DNA from: Magicicada septendecula
Lineage: Eukaryota; Arthropoda; Insecta; Hemiptera; Cicadidae
Length of the DNA: 64,000 bases
Assembly (NCBI GenBank): GCA_034769895.1
Contig: CM068371.1
Location: forward strand, 402,891,469-402,955,468
Direction: 5' to 3'
Part shown: piece by piece, positions 24,364 through 37,315 of the stretch
How positions within the stretch are numbered: position 1 is the first letter of the stretch
Layout of the letters: each line of letters opens with the position of its first letter
Notes under the pieces: model-generated
Databases searched by the model: none
Seen by the model: only the letters and a program-made list of their open reading frames with translations
What the model was told of the DNA's origin: nothing
Translations under genes and position numbers: made by a program

Positions 24364-24431
24364 GTTTACTGATTAATTACGAATCACACTCGTCTTGTAC
24401 AAAGCGTCCAATGTTTCCACTGTTAACAGTT

Positions 24432-24452
24432 TTACCCCAGTTCTGACACCAC
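24432..24452 (-). other. primer-binding site of the 3.0 kb Gypsy element
   Basis: On the minus strand the 5' LTR ends ...CGTAACA and is followed by GTGGTGTCAGAACTGGGG. TGGTGTCAGAA(G)TGGG is complementary to the 3' end of insect tRNA-Leu, as I recall it, with one mismatch. This confirms orientation. Confidence 0.6.
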
Positions 24453-25040
24453 TGTTACGACGGTCTACTCGATCGTCGTAGGTACAGTGGAAACAAAATA
24501 AGTACAAGACAACAATTAAGTCACTAATCACACCTTTAATTGTTACAGTAAAACAGTTCGTAATTAACAACACAGCCTCTACAACAAATCACATGAAAAT
24601 TGTTCACACGCAATAAAATGTCCACAAGTATTAAAACTCAATTGTATTACAATTATACCGTCTGATTATAAAACGCAACACTTCACTAATAACTACTTGA
24701 ACGTACACAGTAATAACTCGAACCGCTCTGGAAATATATCGCACTAATACTCTCGAACCGCACTATCCAATAACTCAGATTGAACTGAAAACTAAGGCCG
24801 CTACCCGATGTATTTATAGTCACGCTCACACACCAGAAGTTTCCAAACTGTGTCTTATCTCTCGTGAACTACGTAATTACTACGGGCTTGACACAGGCCG
24901 AGCGCCCGAGCGAAGCCCGGCACAGTCGAGAAGATTCTCGCAAAATGCGTATAGTAAGTAGCACGTACGCCACACGCGTTACATCGAGATCCTTCTGGCA
25001 CATTCGATAAACGCGTAGATTGTTCTGTGCTGTCGTAGGA
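24453..25040 (-). repeat. 5' LTR of the 3.0 kb Gypsy element
   Basis: 588-bp LTR, direct repeat of 22,012-22,587. It has an 8-bp and a 4-bp insertion relative to the other LTR, and its terminal CA is changed to GA at 25,039-25,040. The outer TG on the coding strand is therefore mutated, which would hinder remobilisation. Confidence 0.85.
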
Positions 25041-28000
25041 ATATTTACTTTTCAAGTGTACAAATTTTTGGGATCTTTCGCCTTGCTTAATAATTTTTTG
25101 TTCTATAGGAAGACACCAGGGGCATTTTAACATCAGTTTTTTTTTTATGTTGACACATTATACCGTGGTAAACGAATGGAAATTAGCCTTTCAATATTTC
25201 CGTTGTGACTGGGAATTGAGAAGATAATCTGCCATATGTTTAACGGTTTAGAGTCGAGATCGGGATCTAAACTTCTCTTTAAAAATCAAGTGCCGCGGTG
25301 TAATTTTTGAAATTACAAAATTGATCAATAAAACAGTTTGGGTTCTGCTACTTCTACACTGTTCTTTGCCAAGTACTCTTAGCGTGGAGCGATGTTTTCG
25401 TAATTTTTGTCCTCCTTAATATTGTAAAAATTCATCCACAGAAAGGGATCAGATTGTTTGCAGATTATTCGTTAATTTAATCACTAAGTACCAGAATACA
25501 GAAATGCCGGATATTTCTTGTATTTTTTGTAATGTTTGCCGAACGCCGGATTTTTACGTAAAAAGCCGGACGTATGAGAACCCTATCTGTTTAGTACAAC
25601 TATTAGAAATATCAGTTATCCACTACGCGGTATGACTGTTTGGGCACGGGAATGTGGAGAGATACGTTTCCAGTTGGTCACGATAACGCTTCCACCTCCT
25701 CACGATGCGCTGATTACTGTCGCTGTAAAGTAGGTTTTCGCGTAGAGTTTTTCCACTAGTTCAAGAAATTACATAGTAACGTCAATGTTTTGACGTCACG
25801 GCTGTTCATGCAAATTGAATTTATCATATCTAGTGCAGAGCACGTAACGTATAATTATTGAATATACTGTAGGCTACTGCTATTTGTGCGTGTACTGTTA
25901 ATGGCCTGATAAAGGCCGTTATTGAGTTCTGAGGCCCACTTATGTCAGTTACATATTATTCCGTTATAAAGAACATGTTACATGCTGTACTGACACGTTA
26001 ATAACATACACGTTGCGTACGTAGGCCTATACTGCACGAATGTGTAACGACGCCTAATTATTTGTTGTTCTAATCAAAGGAGTCGGTATTTTCCGCTTCC
26101 CGGGTAAACGAGGAATGATGGATACGTTGACAGCCAGACGGCGTGGGTTGGCCTATTTATTAAACAAATGCAATGCATAGCGTGCCGCATGAAACTTTTT
26201 GTTGTAGTTGTGAAACAATAATAAAACTGAATGGAAAACAACGTTCGTTAAATGGGAAAATGGAAACCCCTTTACCGCCTGTACGGTCGCAGAGCTGTTG
26301 CCGAGTTTTTTAATCAAATAAAAACATGGAAATTTTATTCCTCTGTACAGTTGCCGTAATAAAGTTTTATTATATAAATGCTACTGTACGCCTACACTGT
26401 TTTTGAGCGCAGATATTGTAAAAATGAATAGAACAGCAAATACATTTCAGTTTTCTTCTTTCTGTAACTTACTTAGACACTAGTGAAAGGTATTCAACTA
26501 GGGTTGCATATTTATTCTATGACATTCAAATGCAACGATAAAGAATGAAAAATTAACAGGAAAGTTAATGTGTTTTTTGGAGATCGTAGAAATTATAAGA
26601 ACTGTGGACGTTTCACGTAGCTGATAAAGAATAGTAGAAGTGTACGGGTATGTTGTTGGATACGATTGGATACAGCAAACACAAAGATTACCCTGCTATT
26701 TTTTGTTTAGTAAAGTATCAATAATTGTAGATCAAACAATCATACAATAAACATTAGAAATTCCAAACATCCGGATTTGTGTTACAAAACATTCGCTTTA
26801 GTCTTACACTCGGCTGGAGTTTTAGACTTTTTTCAAATTTGTGGTCTCTTTTCTTGGATCCTGGAATGTATCAAAGATTTATAAATTTCTAAAATTGTAT
26901 ACTATATTAAGATTTTTGTTAAAATTCTCTTTACTTTGTGGATCTCTTTACATGGAATTTACGATTGATTTGATACGTCACGCGGATTTGTGCAATTGTT
27001 AACAATTTTGCGGCCCGTACCCCTATTTTCGGGTGGAGGTATCAGTCTCAAAACTAATAGGGTTCTGTAGAGTAAAAGTAGGGATATTCATCCCAGGTTT
27101 AACGAAAATCTAGATGCGTCCAAAAGTATTCGTCAGACATGCCCTAAAACGAATAGAAGTCAGACAGACAAATGCCAAACGGTCGAGTTAAAACTGAGAA
27201 CTCGCTTAACCATTTTCAGTTATGTTATTCTATTTGTTTAAGGTATTTTATTTTTAGTACTTTCTTTGGAGTACTTTTTGGATCTTTCATCAATATTTTA
27301 TTTAATAAATATGTAGAAATTAAAGTATATGAAAATTTTATGTTCAGATTTATAATACTCGTAATTTGCGTTTGGGAAAGAGAAAATAAAACGAATATTT
27401 ACAATTAAACGAGAATTTTTTGATTGCTGAAGGTCTATAAGAGTGAAATGGATAGGATGGGATACGTCCGTTTCTGCGTTGCCCCGTCGGCCTTTCCATG
27501 CCTCAGTCGATTAAGGTGTAAATTTTCAGATGTTTGGTGTATGAGTGTGGGTTAACTATCTTACATTATTAACAATTTATTGCGCGCGCGTGTGTGTGGT
27601 TAGTTTCATGAGCGCCTTGGACCTCCTATACTTGAGTCATGACAACGGGCTCGACCATCATTTTAAAATTAAAGTGGATCGTCAGTAAAAAATTCAAAGA
27701 AATCAGGAAAACGTTTTAGTGGTGCCCGTATATGGTTCGTCAGCATTCAGGAGTATTTTAAAAGATAAATATTGAAAAGTCGCGTACATAAACTGAATGT
27801 ATGGGAGTAGTACTCCGTAGACGTTAAAAACAGTTGGTGGTCCATGTTTTCTGACATATTATAGGTTTGTGTCTACTGTACGTAAAACTTTAGTACATTT
27901 TAGTCTTTAACATCGGCTGTCAAAGCGAGGCCTTTATCAGTCGTAATTAAGTGTTTATCTCTACCCTCAGTAGCTGCGTTATTGATATGTTTCTGCAATC

Positions 28001-28294
28001 ACTTAAACCTCAGACCAACAGCAGAATGATGACAACACGACGCATTGCAGTTGATGAGTACCAATTGTACCAACGGTCACGTTCACGTGGACGGAACACG
28101 GGAGTGTCATTTTAAATAAAGGGACCGTCCGATTAGTGCACAGAAGCAGCGTCGGGACACTGGCACTGTTTTAACGACTCGTTATTACATCAAAGGTTCC
28201 GACTGTTATCGTTTTGGCTGAGGAAATAATAACCTAATCTTTGGAAATTCGACAGGCGTGTGTGAAGTCGTCGGAGGAAAGAAAGTGAACGAAC

Positions 28295-28298
<4 letters not shown>

Positions 28299-28340
<42 letters not shown>
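28299..28340. repeat. (GA)21 microsatellite
   Basis: Uninterrupted GA repeat, 42 bases. Confidence 0.95.
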
Positions 28341-28341
<1 letters not shown>

Positions 28342-28576
28342 GTCATAATGCAATAATTACGGAAAACATTTCAACGTTTGTGTACGCGTTCTGATTACTA
28401 TGTTTTGTTATGCCAACGTCCAGATCTGTATGTAAGCCAGAGTCTGTGTGGTTATCGCCTGGTGAGATAAGTGCATGTGTGCAATTGCGTAACACAACAT
28501 TTATCAATAAAGAGATAGATGTAGATGGGCGATAACGTAATGTAGCCAGGCCAGGCGTTGGCGTTGGGTCAATGAC

Positions 28577-28577
<1 letters not shown>

Positions 28578-28617
<40 letters not shown>
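28578..28617. repeat. (AC)20 microsatellite
   Basis: Uninterrupted AC repeat, about 40 bases. Polycysteine/valine or threonine/histidine reading frames across it are artefacts. Confidence 0.95.
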
Positions 28618-28619
<2 letters not shown>

Positions 28620-29631
28620 CTTTTGTCCGCCAGCAGCGTATTGAAAGCAGACGCACCGGTTCTGTGTTCTGCTCCAGGAATTCGGCCTTTGTCACGATTG
28701 TGTACCCTTGTACGGTTCACAAGAAGTACATCTGGTAACGTCCACAAAACCCATAAATCGTTAACAAGATGTTTTATTGTTAAATCCTAAATTCTTTTTT
28801 GTTTTAGGATTTTTTTTAGGATTCCATTGTACGATTTATTTAATGAATGAAGTAATGTAGGTCGACCAGAAGATTAACATTCGGAAGCCTTTGATGCAAT
28901 AATGTGTTCTTAATTACTCATCACTTCTTGAGACTGGCTGTACACCAATCAATTTGTCCTCGTTGGCTCGTTGGCATTCATCAACTGCAGCTTATCCCCT
29001 CGATGGAACCAAGCCATTCGTGTGCAAAAACACGTCAATAATGTAACTACACTTATGCGAGATAAGAGTTAGTTACCAGCGATAACAGTGCTTTGATGTC
29101 GACTGTCATCCTTCTGAGCTGGCGAGATAAACCGTTTCTGGTATTGCGATTTTTACACCTCGGCAGGTTGGGGAGAATTGCCAGCTTTTCAGTATTGCTT
29201 ACCCGGACGTGTGATACGATACCGATGAGTCAGAAACCCTCTTTCAGTATTTTATTTTCTGAATTATTGAATCGAATGAAGTCATTATATTACAGGACCT
29301 AGAATATTTGTAATAGGCAAAATCAGCTGTTTAGCATCACTCTCAAAAACGTTTAAAAAATAATACGTATGCATTTGATTCTAATAAGCATATATATAGT
29401 GTGGCACGTGCGTAATGTAGCGTACATGTAAAAGTAATTAGCATATTGCTTATTGCCTGATTAATACTTACACATTTCACATCACAAGTAATCAATGTTA
29501 GTGAGATAATAATAAATGAATGTACAAATAATAAGCAGTTTGTTCGTATACAGTCAAGAAAATGTACTCTTTATAGACGTATATTTTGCAATCTGGACCA
29601 AAAATAACTAACGGTCTATATATCTCTATAT

Positions 29632-30056
29632 AGTGGCGTAACTACGGTGGGCGATCACGGGGATAACGCCTCAAAGCTATTAAAAATGTCTGCGAATTCC
29701 ATAATCACGTAGCGTTCTTAAAATAAGGCTTGTATGTGCTAATTTAAAGCTTTTAAATACTTGAAGAAATAATAGGAATTGCAATATTTATTGAATTAAC
29801 AAAATAAAGTGCGAGTTTTCTTGATAATGGACAGTCACTCAACATTTGGGAAATAACGTACGTATTTGCAGCTTAAAAAAAAAAAAAAACAATTACGCAC
29901 ACGCCAGACTTTGAGACGCAAAGAATTTATTAAACGTATTTATAAAATTGTATGGGAAGAATCCTAAATTTCAAATTTGTTATGAGCAAAATGGGGGTTG
30001 AACTTTCAAGCTAATTTCATAACCCTCCCCCAGGAGCAACTCCTGGTTACGCCATC
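29632..30056. mobile_element. candidate non-autonomous DNA element (~425 bp) with short inverted ends
   Basis: The left end reads AGTGGCGTAACTACGG and the right end, reversed, GATGGCGTAACCAGGAG, sharing TGGCGTAAC. The inside is non-coding. No clean target duplication is visible, so the borders and even the pairing are uncertain. A similar single end (GGTGGCGTATCTAG) occurs near 34,915. Confidence 0.3.
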
Positions 30057-32394
30057 GGTGTGTGTTTGTGTGTGTTTTATTGACGTATTCTTTATATATA
30101 AATTGTCTTGTAACTGTCCACCCTTTCGCGCGTATGGGTCGCTAGCCACAGATATACAGATGAGCGTGTGCACATCTATGTACGTCTCTGACGCTTGACT
30201 TTCCCAGAAGGCCCATGATACGTTATCCGCACGACCATACCCCGGATTGCCTTATTTTTTGTAAGTAACTTGAAAGAATTTTCCTATTGTTTCTTTCGAT
30301 TTCAAGAACGTTTTTATTTTTTTTTTATTATGCGTCATAGACTTTTTATTAGACATTTATAATATCGTCAGTTCGAACTCTTCAGTTTATTTCCGAAATT
30401 GAGCAAAAGTCTGGAAGAGAAACGGACATTCCGCGCAATCAGGCCGACAACACGCGGTTGAATCCGGTTGGGTGACAACACTGTTGCGATATTACCTGTA
30501 ACTCAGGGAATTGTGCAATACAATTAGTGTATTGTAATAACGTAGTTCATCTTAAAAACAGTGTAGGATTAGTGTTAGTGAACGTCTTCGATGATTTTAT
30601 AATACGGGATACACGTAGAGAGTCTGGCACTATAGCGCCACGCTTTAACGCCATCTGATGACGTAGGTTACCCATAAGGTATATCGTCCACCCGCACATG
30701 GATTGAAAACTTTATGCCCCGCTTTAGAAGCAGTGCGTTAACCGCAGTACCGCTCGGACCGTACGTTGATGTACTTAATACAAATTTATTGTTCGCGGTT
30801 TATCAGATGCGGTGGCTAGTTGCGAACCGAGGCAGGGCGACTTGTGGCGTCGTCACATTCTTCATAATATGCACTGCTCCTGCTCCGTTCCGTCTTGTGC
30901 GGTGGGGGTTGGCGGTCCCCGAAGCGTAGGGAAACGATACTCCAGAATCAAACTAAGGGCATATCAGGTTCCATAGCCGTGGTGACGACTGTTGATGAGG
31001 AGAGGAAAACTTCGAATAAAAACTCTTGGCTATTTAGGTTGGGGATTTGGAAGAACAGCCTAGCAACCCGTCCTTGTAGAACCAGTGGAATAGGATGAAT
31101 AATTAGGTGTTGACCAATGCACGAACAGGAGGGAGACAAAGAACTGATGGAGAAAATCGTTGGAGTGAACGGGTTGTAAGGGTAAATAAGAAAAAGAACG
31201 ATACTGTTCGTTTAAAAATTTTAGAATTATAAAACTCTGGCCTCGTTAATGCGAATTTTGCAAACGGGTCCTTTCGTATGAATATTACTGTATTCACAAC
31301 AAATATTCATATCGCTGGCATTCTGAAATTTTGGCGAGGAAAATTAATTTCTAGTCTCGCCATAGCACGGAAACCGTGTTTCATTTACAGTAGGAGTTAT
31401 TATGAAAGGTATGTTGTCGACTTTACATCTTCTGTGGAATACAGTTATGAAATTGAATACATTCTGTGGTAATGTGGGAGGCTTACATTTTGTTCTGAAG
31501 CAGGTAGAGCGCTCACTATGGTGTGAGGCAGAAGTGGAGTCGAGTGAAAACTCCACAATAAAAATAAAAGTAATTTTTTTCGTAACGACTTTGACTACTG
31601 TAGAAAAAAGCAGCGTACACTCTGTATATATTATTAAACTGTTTTCTTGTTTATCGGTCTGATAGAAGTATTCGACGTGCGGTTGTTGTATTGACTTGAG
31701 GTGGAGTGTCTGTGAAGCCGTACGGTACTTACTCGGCGTTAACGTCTTGAAAGACGGTAACGTTCTTTTCGAGAGGTTTTGGTGGAACAAAGTAGACTTA
31801 AATAAGATAGCGGGCTCTCTTTGCTGGAGATTCCCGCAGAGAAAATCGATCACCGTGTGTTTGCATTTGCATTTTACGACGCAAACTTTTTGTGCCTTAT
31901 CACTCCGTATTACATACAGCGTCGATTTTATGTACCCGTCTGTTCTGTTGATGTAAATAAAACAAGATACTCAATATCGGAAGTATAGACGGAGATTTGT
32001 TAACGTTTCACAATTTTTTTATTTATAACAGTTCAGATATTTTGTGTGTATAATGTGAACCGCACTTGTACTTGTTAAAATATTGAACCTTGAATTGGAG
32101 TATAACCAGCAAATTTCTACAAACGCACAATGTTCATTTGAGAAGTGGTACGGTGTTCTCACGATTGTGCGCGCGCGTTGTGATTTTCCATCGCAGAAAC
32201 TAGGACATATTCATAGGGACACTGATTCATATTGTTTTCTCGCTTTAAAATCGACGTTTGATTTTCCAACTGCTAAACAAGCCTGATAAATAAACGTATC
32301 GCGCTGGGACACGGGACAACATTAACGATTTCCACCGGTTCTACAATAATACAAATGATAACTTCCAGTGTGTATAATTTAAATTATATTAACA

Positions 32395-32472
32395 ATGGAA
32401 TCTTGTAAAAGTCTTCCAGAAACGTGGTTACCTAATTTACTAGTTAAACAAAACATTGTAGACTTATATCAA
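32395..32472 (+). CDS. candidate first coding exon, unidentified host gene
   Basis: An ATG in strong context (ACAATGG) opens 26 codons beginning MESCKSLPETWLPNLLVKQN and ending at a consensus donor GTAAGT (32,473-32,478) in phase 0. The sequence is amphipathic and protein-like. No family is recognised, and the only acceptor-bounded candidate downstream (33,717) needs a different phase, so if real its partner exon lies elsewhere. Confidence 0.35.
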
Positions 32473-33716
32473 GTAAGTTATATTCTGCTTCAGCCTGAAT
32501 TCAGTTGGTATACAGTTTGAATAGCAAATAATAAAACCTTTTGTGTTGGCCGACAATCTGTTTGACGTAGAGCGTTTTATCAGTAGAGATCACTTTTTAT
32601 CAGATATCTGTGTTACAAGTTCCGGTCAAAGTTTGGTGTGACACGTGCTGTGCGATTATGAACAGTCCTCCTTCATCGAGATACGTCTTGTATCATCGGC
32701 TATGTCACCGCCGAAGTGTGTCGTGTATCTCACTAAGTAAACTCAAAAGTTAAATCAGAGTAACAGTAAGCCTATTTGTGCTGTAAACCATAAATCTTTA
32801 AAACTGTAAATAGTTAACAATAAGTAAAACGCACTTTAATTGGCAGTTTATAAGTCTTTTACTTTGTCTATAGACTAGGACATGTTCATTGAGCTTTCCT
32901 TAAGAATATCAAGTTACCGTGATATACTTTGCCTCTCGAAGGTATCCGTATTCGCGTTTCGTTATTCTCTTTTGTCTGACTTCTACTGCTTTGGTTTCTG
33001 TGGCGTCTGACAGTAAAGTACCAAATAAAGTTACGTTCGTCATTTAGATTACGTTTGTCCAAGACACTGTAGCCTGCAAATTCAGCCCTCCTAAGGTTCC
33101 TCGGCTTATCTGCTGTTTGTATTTCAGATGGAAGCGCGAAAGGGCAATACAGGCTAGATTTTATGATGCGTTGGATATGCCGTGTTTGTTCTACAGTAGT
33201 GGAAGTTCAGAAAACACGTTAGCACTGGATATTAAGGCTTTTAGTATATATAATGGAGTTAACAAGATCAGCTACGCCGTAGAGATGTTACAGAAATTGC
33301 TGTAAAGAAAGATTGCTCAGTTAGGACATGTAGGACAGAATGTATACATTATATACATGTATACAGTATATACAAGTACTGTTGAACGATTTAAACTGTA
33401 ACCTTATAAAGAGAGAAATGGACAAGTAACGCGCTTAATCCGAAGTGGTGGGGAAAATTGTCTGATTATATTGCTTCACTCGTAGACTTTATTTCAGAGC
33501 ATTTGTAAACGTTGTTCTTATACCTCAAATTTATTTTATACTCGTCCTCGTCTCTTTCTATATGCTTTTTTCGGAATTCGGTCACTTCTTTCACTTCACC
33601 ACTAGTTCTGGTATCCAAAACAGTGTGTAATATTTTTTGCATTTCACGGCTTATATTTTGACTGCCCAGAGTGCTGATTTTGACCATGTTTTAATGCATA
33701 TTTTCTCCGCTTCCAG
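32473..33716. other. probable intron or intergenic DNA
   Basis: No convincing coding signal. An acceptor-like TTTGTATTTCAG ends at 33,127, followed by a 59-codon open stretch in one frame without a donor or known domain. Confidence 0.35.
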
Positions 33717-33781
33717 CTCTCCACGTTGTTGATGAGCTGAACATGTTGCCAACAGTTCAGTTACAGATGTGGCTGTTGAAG
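33717..33781 (+). CDS. candidate internal coding exon, unidentified host gene
   Basis: The segment is flanked by a good acceptor (ATATTTTCTCCGCTTCCAG) and a GTACGT donor at 33,782. Exactly one frame is open, giving LHVVDELNMLPTVQLQMWLL plus K after two leading bases, and it ends on a codon boundary. The hydrophobic, low-bias peptide looks coding, but I cannot assign it. It needs an upstream exon leaving one base, which none of the other candidates supplies. Confidence 0.3.
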
Positions 33782-36700
33782 GTACGTAGAATTCGATGCC
33801 GAGTTCAGGAATATAAGTGCTGAATCCTGAATATTCGTTTTCGCTGTGTAGAGAACCATCAGTTCACTATGAAGAGTATCTGCAAATATTTCTTACGGGT
33901 TATGTCTAATGCTATCTGTCGGTCTGTTGCAAAAGTGCAGGGTGATACTCCGTATTAGTGGAACTCAAGACGGTGTATATGGTGGAAGGAGTTCACAACA
34001 AAATTGGAGTAGGATTAACCACTGGTATATTCTGGGGGGGGGGGGAGAGATATGTAGGTGTGTAATTTTCTTCTAGTTCTATGAGCGTTGACCTGAAAGT
34101 TATAATAAGCCTATTATTGAACTGCGTGTTGGTTGCAGTTTAAAAATTAGGTGCTGTCGAAGAAGACGACAGCCGGCACTACCTTATGAGTGTTTACTTA
34201 ATGTTTATCACTACGTATCGTAAGCTTATATTTTCTTCAGTTCCTATACATTCGTTCTGGGAATTGCACCCTTGTGGGAACGTAAGGTAGGAAATATGTC
34301 TGAAGAAAGTAAGACGTACGTTTACGTATTTTCTGCGGGTATTTCCATCTTTACAATACGTGTGTATTTGGTTTTGGTTTTCGACTGATTTGTGTTTACA
34401 TTTTTCTTGGCATCCGTCCTGCACGGAATACCCGAATGACAGATGAACAAATTTAAAACAATAACATTAAACCCGCCCGTTTGGTGTGCGCGTGTTACTC
34501 TTCTAATTCACGGTTTGGCAGCAGGTTAATTGAAAACAAGTATTTTCTTTGTCACGTTGCCAACTCTTCGAGCAGAAAGAGGTTTGTTTTTTAAATTTGA
34601 CGTGCATCGATTCGTTTCGTAGTCGAGTGAGTTTATGGTCGGAGCGAATTGTGTTTTGCTAGAAGTCGTTAAACATGACGTAACGCCAGTTGAGTGATAC
34701 AGCTTGTCTGTTTTCGGCTACAAACTGTAGTTCACGTACATGCTTATACGATATATATTTTTCATTACGTTGTGATTCTGTTATCATGTATATCAATTAA
34801 AACAGCTTAAATAATAACAATAAGTTAATCATATAATATATGAATATTGCACGGATTTATATAAAAAAAGAACAAATAAAATGGCATTAAATCAAATATT
34901 GTGTTTTTGTTTTCGGTGGCGTATCTAGAATTTGGACGGGGGAGTCCGGGATCGGATCGGCTTCATACAAAATAAAAAACAAGACTAATCAACATTACTA
35001 TCTTTAAAGTGGCTGAAATCAGTCCCATTAAAGTAAACGGTAATAAGACAATACAAATTGCGTTGCTAAAACATTGTTTACAAGATACTTACTGACTGAA
35101 TTGATTTCCCTATATTTCATATTTCAAACGTATACGCTAATGCTGTGTAATAAACCTGTTATGTTTAAAAAGAGTTCCTGCTATATTAGCGTACACAGCT
35201 GAAAATTAAGCGAGTAACAATATTCGCCCTCTGGATTGACGGCTTATAATACGATACATCATGTAGCGTGGTGTGTTTGGGGATTACACGACTTACTAAA
35301 CAATCTCAGGTACGTAGACACCCTGTGCGCGTGCTATTGATTAACTACTGAGCATCGATGACATTGAAACGTTTGTAATCAGAGTTCTGATCAGCAGTTA
35401 CGCTCCTCTTCTTATTAAAACAGTTTTCGTCGTGAAATCGTTACCGTAACTCTAGCGGATATAATCAGTCTGCCATTACTATCCCATTCCCGGGTACTTA
35501 TTTCCACACGCTTAGTCGACCTGGGAGCTGAGAAACGCACCTTGATTTTATGTTGCGCTCGGGATTCGAAATGGAAGCTGTAATTAGTAACTAGGCGCCA
35601 TACTCTGTGGAATATTAAACTTCGCTCTAGGGAGCATAATTGAGTAATATCCTAGTCCGTTGATCTCAGTAAAGAAAGATGGTTAAGGGTTCTCGCATGG
35701 CAGACTCAAAGGCTCAGGGTATGTATGCCAGACCTTTTGAAAAACGTTTTATTTTGTACACCCACACCACACACGTGTACAATTTTAAATGAATATATGT
35801 TCACGTTAATTCATTTACTCTATGAAAAACCTGCCACCCAGACTGCTCTTACGTTGGTTTAAACGGAGGCCTAAGGTCTTTGTATTTAATGTAGTCCGTA
35901 ATTTATAATCTAATCTATAACATCATGTTGCTTTCGAACAGTGAAGCCATCGCTCTTCCTTTTTCCAAACGGATGATAAGTGGATCTTTAGAGTGACACG
36001 TCTTCATTACCTCACTTGTATAAAATGTTGCTTCGTTTCCCGTTAATTGTAAAAGCTAATAAGTATTCGTACGTTTATAAGAAAGTACTCATTTGCAATC
36101 GGTTCGAGAAAACACGAGTCGGACCACGTTGTAGTGTAGCCGCTTCTGGAGACGTCACCGAATTCCTGACTCTTGAGCGCGTCATTTTGTTTATAACATG
36201 CACTCCCGTCTGAATCCGTTTTATACAATATCGTGGACTCCCTTCGCCTAGTTTTTGGCATGAGCCGAATTGGGCACGTTTGCCAAATCCCACGCGTAGG
36301 TGTGTATCCAGTAGTAGATTTCCAATTACTCATTTCGGACGACTGACAAGCATCGTAATAGTTTTGCTTATAATAATAGCGCGCGCATGTATACCACTTA
36401 CACGCGCTTGCCACAAACTGATCAGTATTCGTTTCCGATTTTACAAGCAAAATTTCAGCATGTTATTTCTTCGAGACGTTTCAAGTGCTCTGTTCAAATT
36501 TAACACACAGCTGACCATGGGCTACATATTTACCCGGATTCCTTTTCATTGATCTCATAGTTTTTTGTCTGAAACTATGTGATTAGACTGAGAAATAAAA
36601 TTGATTTTTTCGCTTTTAAATTCCAACTATTTTTCATATTACTTACCCATGTACACTTGTTTATTATCCGAGAGTTGTAACATTCAAAGTCGCCCTTGGA

Positions 36701-37047
36701 AATGTCGAATACTACATCGGACAACAGATTTTGTAAATACGTTTTTAGATAATGTTTTAAATGTATAATTAACCAGACCTCACTGATTTGTATAATTCAA
36801 TAAGTTTAATGAGAAGTTTTGTACGCAATGATGCCGAGTATATTCTAGATTATTCTTTCCAGCAGTTTTAGTAGATTGCAGTACGGGTAGCACTGTAAGG
36901 TATAAAATTCTTTACAGCTGTACACTAGTGTAAAACTATATATACGTATTTTAAGCCAAAAGTCTACACAGTTTTACAAATTACAGCAGTGACAGTGTCC
37001 TTTAGGGAGCGAACTGTTAATAGTAAAGAAGGGTCATGAGCGCATAT
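33782..37047. other. non-coding DNA left of the Gypsy array
   Basis: No recognisable gene. A G run lies near 34,036-34,045. Open stretches at 36,043-36,450 (minus) and 36,280-36,552 (plus) overlap and have no motif. The last four bases, ATAT (37,044-37,047), abut the first LTR and are the expected left target site; the right copy lies outside the window. Confidence 0.4.
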
Positions 37048-37315
37048 TGTAACGTACGGTTTCTGCGAGAGGCGGGTGTTAGCGAAACGTCCTTCTCATT
37101 CAAGCCCCAAATGTTGGGTTCGCCAATTCTGTAACGTAAAATGAGCAGTCGCTATTTTTCAAGCCCCGCGATGGACGCCAATTCTGTAACGTTCCGCTTA
37201 ATGTGAGGTGTGCACTTGCGAAAGTGTTATTATATGCCTCACGCAGTATGCGTCACTTTTGAATTATACTAACTGACGTTTTAAAAGGTATAAATAAAGG
37301 ATTTTGTTTATCTTG
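37048..37315 (-). repeat. LTR0: leftmost LTR, truncated (268 bp)
   Basis: It matches the first 268 bases of LTR1 with two substitutions (37,232 and 37,278), more change than between the full LTRs. It contains two of the repeated LTR-end/primer-site modules. At 37,314-37,315 it passes directly into gag sequence with a shared TG, so the missing ~1 kb of this LTR was removed together with pol. Confidence 0.85.

Larger units (their letters stand above)
22012..25040 (-). mobile_element. defective 3.0 kb Ty3/Gypsy LTR retrotransposon with ATAT target duplication
   Basis: Two direct LTRs flank gag and protease sequence on the minus strand. ATAT precedes the element (22,008-22,011) and follows it (25,041-25,044), a 4-bp target duplication that fixes both ends. 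Reverse transcriptase, RNase H and the integrase core are absent, so it is a deletion derivative needing help in trans. The two LTRs differ by about a dozen substitutions plus 8-bp and 4-bp insertions in the right copy, roughly 2% divergence, so the insertion is clearly older than the array at 37,048. Confidence 0.85.
25045..32394. other. long non-coding stretch with simple repeats and possible small DNA elements
   Basis: No recognisable gene in 7.3 kb. It holds a possible transposon terminus near 25,505-25,590 (repeated GCCGGA motifs ending GTATGAGAACCCTA, reminiscent of DNA-transposon ends), the GA and AC microsatellites, and a candidate small inverted-repeat element at 29,632. Open stretches such as 28,343-28,747 (minus; a reading of the AC repeat) and 31,344-31,853 (minus) show no domain. 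Confidence 0.4.

Noticed and set aside
28504..28790. Open frames across the AC microsatellite
   Set aside because: They are poly(Cys-Val) and poly(Thr-His) readings of a dinucleotide repeat.
31344..31853. 169-codon minus-strand open frame
   Set aside because: No recognisable motif and overlapping open frames on the other strand; probably chance.
33117..33305. 62-codon open frame across an acceptor-like TTTCAG
   Set aside because: The frame starts before the acceptor, has no donor, and the ATG after the acceptor is followed by a stop in nine codons.
36043..36450. Overlapping open frames on both strands
   Set aside because: No motif, and openness on both strands points to composition rather than coding.
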